DNA of 64,000 bases from Streptomyces olivochromogenes (GTDB lineage: Bacteria; Actinomycetota; Actinomycetes; Streptomycetales; Streptomycetaceae): NCBI RefSeq assembly GCF_021538895.1, contig NZ_JADDRL010000015.1, positions 54,181 through 118,180 on the forward strand, given 5' to 3'. Positions 18,159 to 25,933 of the stretch are shown piece after piece. Within the stretch, counting starts at the first letter, position 1. Every line of letters starts with the position of its first letter. The notes under the pieces were generated by a model. That model was not told where the DNA came from. It was given only the letters and a program-made list of their open reading frames with translations, and did no database searches. Position numbers and translations under genes: made by a program.

Positions 18159-18614
18159 ATGGCCCTGTGGGACCGCGTCAAGGAGTCCGCATCTCAGATG
18201 CAGACCCAGCTGGTCGCGAAGAAGAACGACCTGAAGAGCGGCGCCTTCCGCGACGCGAGCATGGCGATGTGCGCGCTGGTCGCGGCGGCCGACGGCAGCG
18301 TCGACCCCTCCGAGCGGCAGCGCGTGGCACAGTTGATCGCCACCAACGAGGTGCTGCAGAACTTCCCGGCCGACGACCTGCGCCGCCGCTTCGAGGAGAA
18401 CCTCAACAAGCTCACGGCCGACTTCGCGTTCGGCAAGGTGAGTGTGTTGCAGGAGGTCGCCAAGGCCAAGAAGAAGCCCGCCGAGGCCCGTGCCGTCATC
18501 CAGATCGGCATCGTCATCGGTGGCGCCGACGGCAACTTCGACAAGGACGAGCAGGCCGTCGTGCGCGAGGCGTGCTTCACGCTCGACCTGCCGCCGCACG
18601 AGTTCGACCTCTGA
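18159..18614 (+). CDS. TerB-family tellurite-resistance-like protein
   Basis: 151 residues. All-helical TerB fold with two pseudo-repeats carrying the acidic pattern: ALVAAADGSVDPSERQRV in the first half and GGADGNFDKDEQAVVREAC in the second. TerB proteins bind divalent cations through such Asp/Glu clusters and take part in the ter stress systems with TerD/TerZ-type proteins. No other ter gene is next to it, so it acts alone or with partners elsewhere. It is cytosolic, with no signal peptide. Confidence 0.9.
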   Translation: MALWDRVKESASQMQTQLVAKKNDLKSGAFRDASMAMCALVAAADGSVDPSERQRVAQLIATNEVLQNFPADDLRRRFEENLNKLTADFAFGKVSVLQEVAKAKKKPAEARAVIQIGIVIGGADGNFDKDEQAVVREACFTLDLPPHEFDL

Positions 18615-18726
18615 GCGCGGGCGGCCCCCGAACCGGGTGAGGTTCAGCGGAACCTCCTCCTGGCTCGGGGGCGCCGGCCGGCACCGCTGGGAGCGCTGCC
18701 GGTGAGGCGTCGGGTCCCACTCGGGC

Positions 18727-19455
18727 TCAGGACGGCGTCAGCGGCAGGTCGTCCGTGAACGCGTTGACCGGTTGGGCCATGGGCCGCAGGGCGCGGGCGT
18801 CGAGGGCCGCCTCCGCCGACCTCGTACCGAGCGTGCCTCTCGCGTGCCAGGTGCCGGTCACCCGCAGCCAGGTGTTGGGCGCCGGGACCTCGGTCCCGTA
18901 CACCCGGACCTTGACCGTCTGAGAGTCGGCGGCGCAGCACGTGAAGATGATCCGGGTCAGATACCAGCCGCCGCCCTGGCCGGCCGGGCTGGCGAAGCCG
19001 GTCAGCTGGACCGTGCGGTTCCTGACGGAGAGCGTGCGGTCCTGCTGGACGCGGGTGGTGAAGTCGGTGAGCGTCAGGGGCACGGGCGAGGTCGCGGGCA
19101 GCGGGTCGAACCGCTTCTGCTGCCGGACGGCCTTGGTGCCGGAGTGCGCGGCGGTGTACGCGCCGAGGGCCGGCGGGGCGTAGACGAGCAGGCTGAGGGC
19201 GGGAAGGAACAGCAGCCACGCGACACGGGGCGCGGTGGCGTGGTCGTGGCCGTGCGTGTGTCGCGCGTGGGCGTCGGCGCGCCGGTCCAGGACCGCGGCG
19301 GCCAGGCCGAGCAGCGTCAGCAGGACTCCGGAGGCGATCAGCAGCGGGCGCAGGCCTTCCTTGACGTAGCGCAGGTAGAGGTCCGTGAAGAGGGCGATGT
19401 GCAGCAGGCCGACTCCGGTGAGGACCAGCAGCAGGACCTGGGCATGACGTTTCAC
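18727..19455 (-). CDS. TIGR03943-family membrane protein (YcgQ-like)
   Basis: 242 residues from a GTG overlapping the stop of the upstream permease by 4 bp (GTGA), so the two are translationally coupled. N-terminal membrane segments (VLLLVLTGVGLLHIALF, LLIASGVLLTLLGLAAAVL) are followed by a His-rich stretch (HARHTHGHDHA), another membrane segment, and a soluble domain with a Cys pair (IIFTCCAADS). It is the usual partner of DUF318 permeases; the Bacillus pair is YcgQ/YcgR. The transported species is not established. The His/Cys groups and the neighbouring SmtB-type sensor point to metal handling, which is inference. Confidence 0.85.
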   Translation of the reverse strand: MKRHAQVLLLVLTGVGLLHIALFTDLYLRYVKEGLRPLLIASGVLLTLLGLAAAVLDRRADAHARHTHGHDHATAPRVAWLLFLPALSLLVYAPPALGAYTAAHSGTKAVRQQKRFDPLPATSPVPLTLTDFTTRVQQDRTLSVRNRTVQLTGFASPAGQGGGWYLTRIIFTCCAADSQTVKVRVYGTEVPAPNTWLRVTGTWHARGTLGTRSAEAALDARALRPMAQPVNAFTDDLPLTPS

Positions 19456-20495
19456 AGCAGCGCGCCTCCGATCAGGACGCTGGAGAGGACCGCCACCACG
19501 GTGGTCGCCCCGGAGAAGCGCCAGGCGAAGGCCCGCCCGAAGGTGCCCGCCTGAAGGGCGATCAGCTTCAGGTCGACCATCGGGCCGACCACCAGGAACG
19601 CGAGCCGCGCGGTCGGCGAGAAGCCGGTGAGCGAGGCCGCGACGAAGGCGTCGGCCTCCGAGCAGACCGCGAGCAGCACGGCGAGGGCGGCCAGGAAGAG
19701 CACCGAGAGCCAGGGCGAACCGGAGAAGGTGTCGAGGACGGAGCGCGGGACCATGACGTTGAAGGTCGCCGCGGCCATGGCACCCAGCACGAGAAACCCG
19801 CCGGCGTGCAGGAAGTCGTGCTGGAAGCCGAGCCGGAACTCGCTCCAGCGGCTGTGTCCGTGCCGGTGGCCCGTGTGCCGGACACCGGCCCGCAGCCACT
19901 CGTCCTTGCCCAGCCAGAGCCACAGCCAGCCCATCACCGCGGCCGTGGCGAGCGAGGCGAGCAGCCGGGCGGCGACCATCGCGGGACTGTTGGGGAAGGC
20001 GACGGCCGTGGCGGTCAGGACGACGGGGTTGATCGCGGGCGCGGAGAGCAGGAAGGCGAAGGCGGCGGCCGGGGTGACGCCCCGCCGGATCAGGCTGTGG
20101 GCGACGGGCACGGAGGCGCACTCACAGCCGGGCAGCACCGCGCCCGCCACACCGGCCACCGGAACCGCGAGGACCGGATGCCGGGGCAGTGCCCTGGTGA
20201 ACAGATCGGCGGGTACGAAGGCGTTGATCGCGCCGGACAGGACGGTGCCGAGCAGCAGGAAGGGCAGCGCCTGGACGGTGATGGCCAGACAGACGGTCCG
20301 CCACGCCGCCACGGCCGGTTCGTCCAGCCACTGGACTCCGGTGACCGTGAGCACCACCGCCGCCGCGCCGAGGGCGAACGCGGCGGCGACGGGCCGTGAG
20401 AGCCGGCGGCGCCGGAGGGCCCCCACGCCCGCGACCGCCACCCCGCCCTGCGCCTCCACACCCGGCACACCAACCAGATCATCCGTTTTTGGCAT
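19452..20495 (-). CDS. DUF318-type permease (YcgR-like)
   Basis: 347 residues, ATG with GGAG six bases before in an AT-rich leader. About eight membrane segments. Conserved features of the family: GCECASVPVAHSL in the first half, a His-rich cytosolic or periplasmic loop (RHTGHRHGHSRW), and CSEADAFVAASL in the second half. It forms a complex or pathway with the TIGR03943 protein that overlaps its 3' end. Cys-x-Cys and Cys-Ser-Glu motifs inside the membrane suggest a thiophilic cation or oxyanion. Confidence 0.88.
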   Translation of the reverse strand: MPKTDDLVGVPGVEAQGGVAVAGVGALRRRRLSRPVAAAFALGAAAVVLTVTGVQWLDEPAVAAWRTVCLAITVQALPFLLLGTVLSGAINAFVPADLFTRALPRHPVLAVPVAGVAGAVLPGCECASVPVAHSLIRRGVTPAAAFAFLLSAPAINPVVLTATAVAFPNSPAMVAARLLASLATAAVMGWLWLWLGKDEWLRAGVRHTGHRHGHSRWSEFRLGFQHDFLHAGGFLVLGAMAAATFNVMVPRSVLDTFSGSPWLSVLFLAALAVLLAVCSEADAFVAASLTGFSPTARLAFLVVGPMVDLKLIALQAGTFGRAFAWRFSGATTVVAVLSSVLIGGALL

Positions 20496-20604
20496 TTTTA
20501 CTCCAAATGTCGGATTTCTGGCTGAAGATAAGCGACGCGGACGGCCATCGCGGCGCGCACACGCCGCCCCTTACGAATTGATGGGCTCAGCCGTGCCGTC
20601 GGGC

Positions 20605-20964
20605 TCAGTCGTGCGGGGCCGTGCCGGTCACCCGGTGGTCGGCGTGGCTGAGCGCCTCCATCACCAGTCGCCGCAGATGGCCGTCGCGAAGGCTGTAGTA
20701 GACGTGCCGCCCCTCGCGCCGAGTCTCCACCAGTCCGGCCAGCCGCAGCTTGGCCAGGTGCTGACTGACCGCCGTCCGCGAGGCCGCGCAGCGCTCGGTG
20801 AGCGAGCCGACGTCCGACTCGCCCTGGGCGAGGAGCCAGAGCAGGTGCAGCCGGGTCGCGTCGGAGAGCAGCGCGAACACCTCGGTGGCCTTCGCGAGGC
20901 GCGTGCTGTCCGGCGGACGCAGATGCGCATCGGGCGCAGGTGGCAGGGGCTCGCGAGCAGGCAT
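20605..20964 (-). CDS. ArsR/SmtB-family metal sensor (CzrA-type alpha-5 site)
   Basis: 119 residues from ATG 20964 (MPAREPLPP); longer in-frame starts exist but precede the conserved region by disordered sequence. The winged helix is clear (FALLSDATRLHLLWLL, SRTAVSQHLAKLRLAGLV, wing REGRHVYYSL). In the last helix Asp94, His96, His107 and His110 have exactly the D-x-H-x10-H-x2-H spacing of the zinc/cobalt-sensing alpha-5 site in CzrA and SmtB. There is no alpha-3 CxC motif. I infer a Zn/Co/Ni-responsive repressor controlling the divergent MFS gene, with a palindrome between them as operator. Confidence 0.92.
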   Translation of the reverse strand: MPAREPLPPAPDAHLRPPDSTRLAKATEVFALLSDATRLHLLWLLAQGESDVGSLTERCAASRTAVSQHLAKLRLAGLVETRREGRHVYYSLRDGHLRRLVMEALSHADHRVTGTAPHD

Positions 20965-21029
20965 GCACACAGCGTAGAGGCCTGAACCGGCCGCCGCGGA
21001 CGCTCTCGGCAGCGAGCCGAAATCCTCAT

Positions 21030-21045
21030 GTGCGCAGATGCGCAC
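21030..21045. promoter_or_regulatory. GTGCGCA-GA-TGCGCAC operator candidate
   Basis: Perfect 7-bp inverted repeat with a 2-bp spacer, lying 65 bp upstream of the divergent arsR start and 58 bp upstream of the MFS start. The position is ideal for one ArsR/SmtB dimer pair controlling both genes. Confidence 0.6.
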
Positions 21046-21103
21046 CTATGGATACAGTGGAGAACAGCCGCGCCCATCGCGCCCCACCCGGGAGACCCGC
21101 CCC

Positions 21104-22447
21104 ATGCTCTCCGTACTGCGCAACCGCGCCTACCGCCATCTCTTCACCGCCCAGGTCATCGCCCTGGTCGGCACCGGGCTGGCCACGGTGGCACTGGGCC
21201 TGCTCGCCTACGACATCGCGGGGGCCGACGCGGGCTCGGTGCTCGGCACGGCGCTCGCGATCAAGATGGTCGCGTACGTGACGATCGCCCCGGCGGCGGG
21301 CGCGCTCGCGGACCGGCTGCCCCGCCGGGCCCTGCTGGCCGGTGCGGACCTGATCCGCGCGGGGACCGCCCTCGCCCTGCCGTTCGTCGACCAGGTCTGG
21401 CAGATCTACGTGCTGATCTTCCTGCTCCAGTCGGCGTCCGCCGTGTTCACGCCCACTTTCCAGGCGGTCGTCCCGGACGTGCTGCCCGCCGAGCGCGACT
21501 ACACCAGCGCCCTGTCGCTGTCCCGCCTCGCCTACGACCTGGAGAGCCTGTTCAGCCCCGCGCTCGCCGCCGCGCTGCTCACCCTGGTCACGTACAACTG
21601 GCTGTTCCTGGGCACGGTCGCCGGTTTCCTGGCCTCGGCGGCGCTCGTGATCTCCGCGGTCCTGCCGAAACCGCGCACGGCGCCCGGGCGGCGCGCCGGC
21701 GGCGGCTTCGCCCGGACCACCGCCGGCACCCGCCTCTTCTTCGCCCTCCCCCAGCTGCGCGCCCTGCTGCTGCTCAATCTGGCGGTGGCGGCGGCGAGCG
21801 CCATGGTCACCGTCAACAGCGTCGTCTACGTCCGCGCGCACCTGGGGCGCGGCGCGGCCGACGTGTCGCTGGCGCTCGGCGCGTACGGGGGCGGGTCCAT
21901 GGTCGTCGCCCTGCTGCTGCCCCGGGTGCTCGACCGGGTCCGCGACCGCACGGTGATGCTGTGCGGCGCGCTCGCCCTGCCCCTGGTCTTCGCCGGCCTC
22001 GGCGTCCTCACGACGGCTCGCGGCGGTGGCTGGCGGTGGCCCGCGCTGCTGCTGATCTGGGCCGCCTTCGGTGCCGCGTGCTCGCTGGTGCTCACGCCGA
22101 CCGGGCGGCTGATCCGCCGCTCGGCCCCGCCCGAGGGGCTCGCGTCGGCGTTCGCGGCCCAGTTCTCGCTCTCCCACGGCTGCTGGCTGCTGACGTACCC
22201 GCTGGCCGGCGGGCTCGGCGCGGCGGCGGGCCCGCGATCCGCGGTGGTCGTGCTCGGCGCGCTCGCCCTGGCCGGCGGGCTCCTGGCGGTGCGGCTGTGG
22301 CCGCCGGCGCAGGCCGAGCCCGGGGTCGTGCACGAGCACACCGGCCTGCGGGCGGACCACCCGCATCTCGCGGACGCCGTACGGGTGCGGGGCGCCTGGC
22401 GGCACAGTCACGGCCGCCTGCCGGACGGGCTGCACGCCCACCCGTGA
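21104..22447 (+). CDS. MFS efflux transporter with His-rich C-terminal tail
   Basis: 447 residues from ATG 21104 (MLSVLRNRAYRHLF, GGGAG nine bases before); the longer frame runs into the operator. It has twelve-helix MFS topology with the family motif A region AGALADRLPRRALLAGADL. The last 40 residues are soluble and hold four His-x-His motifs (HEH, HPH, HSH, HAH), eight histidines in all, as in nickel/cobalt/zinc exporters such as NreB-like proteins. The divergent CzrA-type sensor supports metal-induced expression. I infer efflux of Zn, Co or Ni. Confidence 0.88.
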   Translation: MLSVLRNRAYRHLFTAQVIALVGTGLATVALGLLAYDIAGADAGSVLGTALAIKMVAYVTIAPAAGALADRLPRRALLAGADLIRAGTALALPFVDQVWQIYVLIFLLQSASAVFTPTFQAVVPDVLPAERDYTSALSLSRLAYDLESLFSPALAAALLTLVTYNWLFLGTVAGFLASAALVISAVLPKPRTAPGRRAGGGFARTTAGTRLFFALPQLRALLLLNLAVAAASAMVTVNSVVYVRAHLGRGAADVSLALGAYGGGSMVVALLLPRVLDRVRDRTVMLCGALALPLVFAGLGVLTTARGGGWRWPALLLIWAAFGAACSLVLTPTGRLIRRSAPPEGLASAFAAQFSLSHGCWLLTYPLAGGLGAAAGPRSAVVVLGALALAGGLLAVRLWPPAQAEPGVVHEHTGLRADHPHLADAVRVRGAWRHSHGRLPDGLHAHP

Positions 22448-22465
22448 CGGCCCCGCGGACCGCGG

Positions 22466-22861
22466 TCAGCCCTCGACGGCCTTCCGCACCCGGCGGGGCG
22501 GCGCGAACACGTACAGGTCGAGGATCCCGGGCGGATCGGCGAGCCCCGGCCCGCCGTCCCGGACCCAGCCGGCGATGTCGGCGTTCGCGTCGGGGTCGTT
22601 GACCAGCCCGAGCCACACCGGCCGCCCACCCGCGACCCGACCGGCCGAGGAGGGCTGTACGACGACGACGTTGGCGTGCTCGCACGCGTCGATGCAGTCG
22701 ACCGCCCTGACCTGGGCGACCTCCCCCAACTCTGCTTTCAGGAAAGACAATTGGGCGGCGTGGTCGACTCCGGGGATCTTCTCCGTGCCGCAGCAGCAGC
22801 CCCGGCAGACGGTGACCGTGCACCGGGACGCGCCCTGCGCGGGAACCGGGCGGCGGCTCAC
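22466..22861 (-). CDS. (2Fe-2S) ferredoxin-like thioredoxin-fold protein
   Basis: 131 residues from GTG 22861. Near the N-terminus is CRGCCCGTEK, and about 45 residues later DCIDACEHANVVVVQPS; together these are the four-Cys pattern of thioredoxin-like 2Fe-2S ferredoxins. In actinomycetes this family is found with cobalt transport and cobalamin genes, which fits the metal-related neighbours. The start codon overlaps the stop of a possible 42-codon upstream ORF (GTGA). It converges on the MFS gene with only 18 bp between the stops. Confidence 0.8.
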   Translation of the reverse strand: MSRRPVPAQGASRCTVTVCRGCCCGTEKIPGVDHAAQLSFLKAELGEVAQVRAVDCIDACEHANVVVVQPSSAGRVAGGRPVWLGLVNDPDANADIAGWVRDGGPGLADPPGILDLYVFAPPRRVRKAVEG

Positions 22862-22986
22862 CGGGCGGCCGTCTTCCGCGCCGACTGATGCGGCGGTCGC
22901 GGGCCGTCGAGACGGGCGGCGGACACCGCCGCGGTGACGGGGCGCGGTACGACGGGCTTCCGGGCGGGCCGGGACAGGATGATCAC
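22858..22986 (-). CDS. Possible 42-aa leader ORF before the ferredoxin-like gene
   Basis: GTG-started frame reading MIILSRPARKPVV and ending TGA that overlaps the ferredoxin GTG. It is basic, has no Shine-Dalgarno and no recognised family. A TACAGT -10-like hexamer lies seven bases before the GTG, which would give a leaderless mRNA. It may equally be untranslated leader; confidence is low. Confidence 0.25.
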   Translation of the reverse strand: MIILSRPARKPVVPRPVTAAVSAARLDGPRPPHQSARKTAAR

Positions 22987-23028
22987 GGCTGGCACTGTAG
23001 CGAGTCCGGCGCCGAAGATCACTGCGGG

Positions 23029-23868
23029 TCAGCCGTTGGCCAGCGCCTTCAGTCTGTCCGTGGAGCCGTTGAACCGGTCGTGGTCGCCCACCGTCGGTCC
23101 GGTCGAGGTGTACTGCCACATCGTGTACGTCGACCAGCCCGGCGGCAGGGAACCGACCGTGGAGGCGTACTTGGCCACCCACAGCGGATTGGTCGACCCG
23201 AAGCCGCTGTAGCCGCCCGTGCAGCTGTTCCACCAGCTGGTGGAGGTGTAGATGACGGCGTCGCGGCCGGTACGGGACTTGTACCGGTTCAGGAAGTCAC
23301 GCACCCACGAGACCATGGAGCTCGCCGACTTGCCGTAGCAGTCGTCGCCGTACGGATTCCACTCGATGTCGAGGACACCGGGCAGGGTGCTTCCGTCGTC
23401 TCTCCAGCCGCCGCCGTGGTCGACGAAGTAGTCGGCCTGCTTGGCGCCGCCGGTGGTGTCGGGGGTGGCGAAGTGGTACGCGCCGCGGATCATGCCGACG
23501 TCGCGCGCTCCGCTGGACTGCGAGGAGAAGTAGGGGTTGGTGTAGTAGGTGCCCTCGCTCGCTTTGGAGTAGGACCACTTGACGCCGCTGCTCCACAGGG
23601 TCGACCAGGCGACCTTGCCCTGGTAGCTGGCGACGTCCACGCCCTCCGTCTGCCCGGCCTTCGGGCTGGAGGGCGTGCCGTCCTGGCCGTCGTGGGCGAC
23701 GACGCCGATGCCCATGTAGGCGGAGCCGCGAACGGGGGTCGGCGGGACATCGGCCGACGCGGGGACGGCCGAGACCAGCGCGAGCAGTGAGGCGGCGACC
23801 GGGAGGGCGGTCGCGATCAGGTAGGCGCGGCGGGCGCGCTCGGCTATGTAGGGTCTCACGCACCCCAT
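23029..23868 (-). CDS. Secreted GH25 lysozyme (muramidase)
   Basis: 279 residues from ATG 23868, or 276 from the in-frame GTG at 23859; neither has a strong Shine-Dalgarno. The signal peptide ends near PASADVPP. The catalytic GH25 domain occupies about residues 75-279: GVDVASYQG with the first acidic residue, RGAYHFATP, and the paired acids in VLDIEWNPYG, then VIYTSTSWW and WVAKYAST. It hydrolyses beta-1,4 bonds between MurNAc and GlcNAc outside the cell. No binding repeats are attached. It may function in wall turnover or competition. Confidence 0.95.
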   Translation of the reverse strand: MGCVRPYIAERARRAYLIATALPVAASLLALVSAVPASADVPPTPVRGSAYMGIGVVAHDGQDGTPSSPKAGQTEGVDVASYQGKVAWSTLWSSGVKWSYSKASEGTYYTNPYFSSQSSGARDVGMIRGAYHFATPDTTGGAKQADYFVDHGGGWRDDGSTLPGVLDIEWNPYGDDCYGKSASSMVSWVRDFLNRYKSRTGRDAVIYTSTSWWNSCTGGYSGFGSTNPLWVAKYASTVGSLPPGWSTYTMWQYTSTGPTVGDHDRFNGSTDRLKALANG

Positions 23869-24144
23869 CTGACACGTGATCGATCGTCCCCGCATGCGAA
23901 GGGCCGCCCCGCGAAAGCCCGTCGGGGCGAGACTCCGTTCGGGTGAGCGGTCCGCCGCGACGCGCGGGGCTCCGGCTGTCAGCGGCCGACAAACCCCGCC
24001 CCCACCGGGCGATCAAACGCACGTTATCCGGCAATTGACGCCAAGCCACCGCAAGTCGCCGGACCGAAGGCTAGCGTCCTCGTCCTGTCACGCCAGGAAA
24101 GCGCCCATGGGCGACACCGAGGATGCTGTGCGGAGGTAGCGGGG

Positions 24145-24519
24145 ATGGATCCGGCGACATTGGTGGCGCAGGCATTGGCCACGGGGGCGAGTGCGGGCCT
24201 GACGGGCGCCGCCTCCAGTGCCGTCTCCGACGCCTACCGGGCGCTGCGGCGAGCGCTCCTGGCCCGCCTGTCCGGCAGCCCCCGGGCCCTGGAACGCATC
24301 CAGGTGCTGGAACGTCAGCCGGGCACGCCGACCGGGGAACTGGTGCGCGAGTTCGTGGTCACCGATGCCGTCGACGCCCATGTCGAGGAACTGGCGCGGC
24401 ACCTGCTCGCCCTGATCGGCGGGGCCGACACCCGACCGGCACGGCACGGGATCGACCTGAGCTCCGCCCGGGGCGTGCAGATCGGCGACGGCAACACGCA
24501 GCACAACACCTTCGGTTAG
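24145..24519 (+). CDS. Helical protein with C-terminal RHIM/BASS-like amyloid motif
   Basis: 124 residues, ATG after GGAGG. Residues 1-95 are predicted helical (LVAQALATGASAGLTG, SDAYRALRRALLARLSG, VEELARHLLALIGG), followed by a short linker. The very C-terminus is GVQIGDGNTQHNTFG (residues 110-124). VQIG at 111-114 matches the animal RHIM core (V/I-Q-I/V/L-G), and the whole motif matches the Gln/Asn/Gly-rich bacterial amyloid signalling sequences. The gene 42 bp downstream starts with the same motif. In known systems such pairs template each other into amyloid to transmit a signal. The helical part would be effector or adaptor; that is inference. Confidence 0.8.
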   Translation: MDPATLVAQALATGASAGLTGAASSAVSDAYRALRRALLARLSGSPRALERIQVLERQPGTPTGELVREFVVTDAVDAHVEELARHLLALIGGADTRPARHGIDLSSARGVQIGDGNTQHNTFG

Positions 24520-24561
24520 ACGCCCGTCCGACCGCCACCGCCCGAAGAGAGCACCCTGACG

Positions 24562-25224
24562 ATGAAGAACGGCCAGGCCAGCGGCGTCCAAGCCGGTGAC
24601 GGCAACGTCCAGCACAACACATACCAGCCGCCGCGGCACGGCTCGCGCCACCGCTCACGGGACTACGCCCCCTCGGCGACGGTCACCGCCGGCGACCACT
24701 CCACGGTCACCCAGAAGAACACGCACCTGAAGTTCTCGATCCCCGTGATCGGACCCCTGGTCAGCATGGCGTCCACGCATCCGGTGATCGCCGGGGTGAC
24801 CGCCGTCGCCGTCCTCGGCGGTGGAGGTCTGGCCGCCACGACCGTGCTGCCCGACGCGAAGCCCTCGGTGTCGACGGAGCTGGTGCGCGGGTTCCGCCTG
24901 AAGGACGCCGCCCCGGGCACCGCGCCGACGGGCTACGACTTCGCCCACACCCCGCCCGTCGTGGCCGGCTCGGGCACCGACGCCATCTACGTCTCGGGCG
25001 GCTACCTGGTCGCCACGAACGGCAAACTCGCCGCGTGGAGCGACACGAAGCTCCCCTCCGCGTCCGACTGCCGTTCGGCGGTGGCTAGACAACCGGTCCG
25101 CCAGACCGTCATCAGCAGCCGGTTCCTGACCTGCTACGTGGACCGCAACGGCAATCCCGGCTACATCCTGGTGACCGCGTCGGACGACCAGTACACGACG
25201 GTCGACACGGCGCATCTGCGGTGA
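24562..25224 (+). CDS. Membrane protein with N-terminal RHIM/BASS-like amyloid motif
   Basis: 220 residues. Residues 8-21 read GVQAGDGNVQHNTY, differing from the upstream protein's C-terminus at only three positions. A second, looser copy follows at about residues 39-54 (TVTAGDHSTVTQKNTH), so the N-terminus may have two stacked rungs as in HET-s. One transmembrane helix follows (PVIAGVTAVAVLGGGGLAATTVL), then an extracytoplasmic domain of about 120 residues with two Cys (DCRSAV, LTCYVD). I infer that the motif is cytosolic and the outer domain senses or acts outside. No known enzyme domain is visible. Confidence 0.8.
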   Translation: MKNGQASGVQAGDGNVQHNTYQPPRHGSRHRSRDYAPSATVTAGDHSTVTQKNTHLKFSIPVIGPLVSMASTHPVIAGVTAVAVLGGGGLAATTVLPDAKPSVSTELVRGFRLKDAAPGTAPTGYDFAHTPPVVAGSGTDAIYVSGGYLVATNGKLAAWSDTKLPSASDCRSAVARQPVRQTVISSRFLTCYVDRNGNPGYILVTASDDQYTTVDTAHLR

Positions 25225-25384
25225 GCGGCACCGAGGGGACGGCGTCGTTGCTCCGTGCGAGTGGTGGATCCGGCGCGACGGTCGTAGCGTCGGTACTGAG
25301 GTGATCGCGCGCGATGTGCTGAGCCACAGGAGTGGAGCACGGGCGCGCGGCCACGAGAACAGAGCAAGGCGGGTGGGAACGACG

Positions 25385-25849
25385 ATGGCCAGACCAGCGG
25401 TGTGGACGGCACTCCTGCTCGGGGCGAGCACGCTTCTCTCGGCAGCCATGACGACGGCCACCGCCGCTCCGCCGGGATCAACACCGGCGCGGCCACAGGC
25501 GGCCCAGCTGCAGGCACCCGTGCTCGTCGACTGCTCGTTCAACCCCAACGTGCACCCCACCGACTTCATCCTGGCCTGCGGCGACGGCAACAGCCGCCTC
25601 ACCGGGCTGAGCTGGTCGCACTGGGGGCAGAGTTCGGCGACGGCCGAAGGGGTGAACGTGGTGAACGACTGCAAGCCGTACTGCGCGGCGGGCACCTTCC
25701 ACCCGTACTCCGTGACGGTCAGGCTGGACCGTCCCGAGGCGTGGAAGAAGGACCCCGGGGTCCAGCGCTTCACCCGAATGAGTCTCACCTACCCGAACAA
25801 CAGGCCCGAGGGATACGCACGTGTGATGACCTACCCTCTGTGGGACTGA
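25385..25849 (+). CDS. Secreted hypothetical protein (154 aa)
   Basis: The signal peptide (MARPAVWTALLLGASTLLS...ATAAPP) is followed by a mature domain with four cysteines (DCSFNP, LACGDG, NDCKPYCAAG) and many aromatic residues (LTGLSWSHWGQ). Small Cys-paired exported proteins of this form are common in Streptomyces and unassigned. It lies 160 bp after the amyloid-motif pair on the same strand, so it could be co-transcribed, but it has no such motif itself. Confidence 0.7.
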   Translation: MARPAVWTALLLGASTLLSAAMTTATAAPPGSTPARPQAAQLQAPVLVDCSFNPNVHPTDFILACGDGNSRLTGLSWSHWGQSSATAEGVNVVNDCKPYCAAGTFHPYSVTVRLDRPEAWKKDPGVQRFTRMSLTYPNNRPEGYARVMTYPLWD

Positions 25850-25933
25850 CCGGGTAGCCCTCGGTATCCGACACCACCAAATGCGCCGCCGCAGTTCCCG
25901 GACATATCACCACAAAACGTGTGTTATTCAGTC

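Noticed and set aside
18727..20121. 464-codon frame covering both the TIGR03943 gene and most of the permease
   Set aside because: The N-terminal half is an out-of-frame shadow of the permease; the real start overlaps the permease stop.
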